DNA of 11,204 nt, taken from assembly GCA_001986395.2 (NCBI GenBank), contig MQVO02000297.1:1-11204 (forward strand). The letters run 5' to 3'. The notes under the pieces are model-generated. The model searched no databases and was not told the origin of the DNA. It saw only the letters and a list, made by a program, of their open reading frames with translations. The stretch comes from Irpex lacteus. Its lineage: Eukaryota > Basidiomycota > Agaricomycetes > Polyporales > Irpicaceae. Shown here one piece after another: positions 8,525 through 11,204 of this stretch. Position 1 is the stretch's first letter. Each line of letters begins with the position of its first letter. A program made the position numbers and the translations under genes.

Positions 8525-11204
8525 CTACGGCTCCTCGGCAGAGATATTGGACCCGTCAGATCCGCCGCCTTGATGAGAAAAGGAGGGAGAGTGTGGACGA
8601 CGAGGATCGCCACCGCTCACGTCTGGCGACGACAGGGGAGACGAGTCGCTGTCGACTGGAATAAGGAGTGGATGAGCGGGCGTGAGCACGGTGCGTCCGA
8701 CACGTGGCGAGTACCACCTACCATCTTTCTCCGGCTTCTTCGAGTTAGCCCTTGACGATTGTCGCGTGGCGGGAGGAGTAGACAGTCGGAGATTCGAGCC
8801 TTCATCACAGTCGACGCAGTGTCGCTGTAGGCGTCCTCAGCTCGGCCACGTGGAACGCATGACCGGAAGATACGCACCGTATCAAAATGATTTGGATTGG
8901 ATTGTCGAATGCATGCGAGTGGATGGATATTAGTATAAAGATGGCATATGGAAGGCTCGTGACTCGCGCGATAATTTGAACGAGTGTTATCAGGGAGGAG
9001 GGGACGCAATGAGAGCGACTGACCATCCCCTGTCCCCGATATCGTGCTCGACAATTATCGGGCAACGGATGGGGTTGATCGACAAGATATGCACTCACCT
9101 GAAGCTCTCGGAGGCATCGGGGTAGCTCCCTTCCTCTTCGGAAGAGGACGAGTCGACGCGGGAGGCTGCGAGCCACTGGGCACATTGTGCGAGCCTTCGA
9201 CGTCGATTTCCATGGGGTCCGGAGACATACCCGTGCGAGAGGAAGCACCTGCCGCGATGGCATCCGCCCTTCTCTTCTCCTCGACGCTGAGTTTTATGGC
9301 CTCGGCGAGCTGCGCGGCCTCGCGTTCCTCCGCGTCCGGTTCCTCACGACTGCGTCTGATTGCCTCATCCACCTCTGAGCGTTCCTTTGCCGTCCTAGCA
9401 GCCGACGATTCAGCGTGACGACGGGCAACCTTGGGAGGCGCATTTGCAGGTGCGTCGCCCATGGGAACATCCTCGTTCCTGTCGGCTTCGACATCCCGTA
9501 GATCCATACCCCCAATATTCAGCGACGGAGATAGATTAGGCATGGACCCATCCAGCTCATCCATCTGTGTCACCTCAGGGCTCGAGGGAGTGTCCAGAGA
9601 CGCGACAGGAGCAGAACGGGTGATCGTTCCTGCTCGAATGCGCTTGCGTGCATCTGAGTCGCTGGCCGGCACTGCCTCAGACCTATCAGCGTCCTCATCG
9701 GACCCGGTCGTGGCCTGGAAGGGGCGCTTCGTAGAGTTTCGCTTCTTGAGAGCGCGGGACTCCTCGTCCGACGAAGCTGTCGATTGTGGAGGTGCAGAAC
9801 GTTCGGGTCGGCGACGAGGTTGACTTCCAGATGCCAAGCTCGACGACTGATGTGCGAGGGCTGCATCGCGGACTGCAGCCTTTCCACGAGAGACACCAGG
9901 GCGACTTCCTAAATTTGGGCCAAGTTGAGTTCAATAGTAAGTGGACATCGAATGGACTTACTGGACGATGATTCAGCTGCGTGAGTGCGTTAAATAAAAA
10001 TTAGTACAGTTTCTTGTGGGCGTAGAAATAGCTTACCGACTGCTTTTCCCTTTCCCTTTCCCTTCGCCTTAGCCTCGAGTGCCTTCAACGCTTTTTCTGA
10101 CTCGGCTTTACGCGCCACGCGATACTCCTCGCCGATCTTGAGAAAGGGCAGAGAGCCCTTGACCGGGCACGGATCTTGTACACGACGAGGGAGAAGGGCG
10201 TTGTCGAAAGGGACCGGTTGCATCTCGTAAACCTCCGATGCCAAGCTGGGGTACCTGTTGAGAATCGCTTTGCGGTCCGCTTTCTCAAGCTTCGGATGAG
10301 TGAGCACACCGCGTTGAAACATGAAGATGGCCTGGTCGATGATCGTAGACATAGCCTAAACAAAAAGGTGAACGCGGTGTTATAACTCTCTGAGATAAGG
10401 ACAGGAGACTTTTGCCACTTACTAAATGAAGGCTCGACAAGGCAGTCTTGAATTCCATAGTCGTTGACGCCATGTCACTGGCCGACGAGGGCAGCCGTTC
10501 ATATTGCGACGGGAGTGAGCTGGCGATGGAACTTGTGACGCGCGCGATGGCCCGCTTCATGTCCAGGTTAGCTACCCGCTTGTAGCGAGCGACTTCCGCC
10601 TCCATCCTCGCGATCGGTGAATCCCAATCGGGCACTACGAGGTCCTCGCGTGCGTTGTGCAGCCCATCTGGCCATGAGAACGGTGCCTTTGGATCAACCA
10701 TGTGCGGTCGAGAACGTCCTCGAGATCGTGCCGCAACCAGCCGCCGTCGTTGTGAGCAATGAGGCCTTTTCGATACGAGCTGATAACCTGTTCCTCCATG
10801 AGTGCGACAGGAAGCCAAAACTTGAGGAAGTCGGAGGCGCCATGGCTGGTAGTATGCCCCCATCGAAGAGGGGTACGAGAGAGCAGTGAGATGACCCGAG
10901 ATGCTGGCTTCGTCGGGACCAGGTGATGGTTTTTGGTCTTTTGAGCCACGCTGATGAGAGCGGCGAACGTAGCAGCATCCTTGGACGCGCGGGCAACGAG
11001 TATGGGAAGGGGGTCGGGTAGACAGCCGAGCACATCGGCGTATTGAGCAAGATTGATCGGCGTCGGAGTCAGATGCTTCCTGAAGGCTTCCTGGCCATCC
11101 AGCACTGCCCGCGTCGTCAACGTCATCATCGCGACGATGGATGCGGCTGACTTTGCCTTCGCTTTCCTCGTCTTCATAGCCGTCTTCTGCGTCTTCTGCT
11201 TGGA
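8525..11204 (-). CDS. Gene B: nuclear-type protein with tandem UIMs (5' end outside window, one frame break)
   Basis: The frame is open at the right edge, so the start lies outside. Exons, in coding order: beyond 11204 to 10423, 10355-10037, 9976-9962, 9908-9099, 9029-8878, 8824-8525, with a TAG stop at 8525-8527. The introns are 67, 60 (TACTAAT branch), 53, 69 and 53 nt, and all joins agree in phase. The first part is mixed alpha-type sequence with a helical stretch around MEAEVARYKRV and a KGKGKGK run. The fourth exon is disordered, rich in Ser, Asp, Glu and Arg, with basic clusters (ARKRIRAG, PLPKRKG) resembling nuclear localisation signals. It carries two ubiquitin-interacting motifs. The tail has a small HCVDC motif and Ser/Pro-rich sequence. 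A further 66-nt in-frame intron (8656-8721) may or may not be removed. The fifth exon is the least certain: a single longer intron ending near 8836 also keeps phase. The frame breaks near 10,700. The role is unknown; ubiquitin binding in the nucleus is an inference. Confidence 0.75.
9274..9384 (-). other. Two tandem ubiquitin-interacting motifs in gene B
   Basis: Motif 1 (9340-9384) reads SEVDEAIRRSREE and motif 2 (9274-9327) reads EREAAQLAEAIKLSVEE. Both fit the UIM core: a hydrophobic residue, two spacers, Ala, a hydrophobic residue, two spacers, Ser, and a closing acidic residue. The two Ala residues are 21 positions apart, separated by an acidic linker with one proline. UIMs are single helices that bind the Ile44 patch of ubiquitin, and tandem pairs usually bind chains. 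The match here is by eye. Motif 2 is the stronger. Confidence 0.65.
9962..9976 (-). other. 15-nt micro-exon of gene B
   Basis: A 60-nt intron ending in ACGCAG (9977-10036) and a 53-nt intron starting GTAAGT (9909-9961) leave only 15 nt between them, adding five residues, AESSS, in phase. Without it, joining 10037 directly to 9908 would also keep phase, because 15 is a multiple of three, so the micro-exon could be optional. Confidence 0.65.
10635..10740 (-). other. Reading-frame break in gene B
   Basis: Upstream of about 10,700 the protein-like frame reads through GGWLRHDLEDVLDRTW and then meets a TAG at 10635. From 10701 a different frame, starting at an ATG (MVDPKAPFSWPDG), carries the gene onward to the next splice site. 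No short GT-AG intron joins the two well; the only phase-compatible one is 101 nt with weak signals and would remove good coding sequence. A one-base indel (mutation or assembly error) is the simplest explanation. The alternative is a separate gene starting at 10701 and overlapping the upstream frame. Confidence 0.55.

Noticed and set aside
8396..8755. Plus-strand frame of 119 codons including the GAC/GAT run
   Set aside because: It overlaps the 3' end of gene B, its open character comes from the microsatellite, and it has no supporting context.
8617..9263. Separate minus-strand genes ending at 8617 or 8805
   Set aside because: These frames run through intron sequence of gene B. The spliced frame, with matching phases, explains the coding signal better.
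9044..9823. Plus-strand open frames opposite gene B exon 4
   Set aside because: Shadow frames of a GC-rich, low-complexity exon; the minus strand carries the UIMs, the NLS-like clusters and the splice sites.

Overview
This window is the left end of a linear eukaryotic chromosome. It opens with about 24 perfect copies of the 5-nt repeat AACCT (TTAGG on the G-rich strand), in the orientation expected for a left telomere. About 1.5 kb of subtelomeric satellite follows, then roughly 1.3 kb with no convincing gene, then two intron-rich genes, both on the minus strand.

The genes look fungal, most likely basidiomycete. Most introns are 53-79 nt with GTRNGY-type donors, and several have branch sites such as TACTAAT, GCTAAC or TTAAC close to the 3' end. 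The genes are compact and GC-rich at third positions. The TTAGG pentamer does not fit this simply, because most filamentous fungi use TTAGGG and TTAGG is best known from arthropods. The assignment to fungi is therefore an inference from gene structure.

Layout: 1-121 telomere. 122-1614 satellite built from a 36-nt monomer and a 14-nt spacer, arranged as 86-nt units (36+36+14) near the telomere, 50-nt units (36+14) in the middle, and 36-nt monomers on the inner side. 1615-2894 holds no supported gene but has an AT-rich perfect hairpin and a flanking inverted-repeat pair. 2895-8000 (minus) is gene A, reconstructed as nine exons encoding about 1,432 residues with no in-frame stop and matching phase at all eight introns. 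I recognise no domain in it. 8001-8524 is the interval between the genes, with a possible gene A promoter and a GAC/GAT microsatellite. 8525 to beyond 11204 (minus) is gene B, which enters from the right edge. It encodes a basic, acidic and serine-rich, probably nuclear protein with two tandem ubiquitin-interacting motifs and a 15-nt micro-exon. Its frame breaks once near 10,700.

I see no RNA gene, CRISPR array, helicase, transposase or polymerase motif. The two genes lie in tandem, but nothing shows that they work together. The strongest candidates for something undescribed are the large unrecognised gene A, the satellite with its covarying palindrome, and the tandem-UIM protein.
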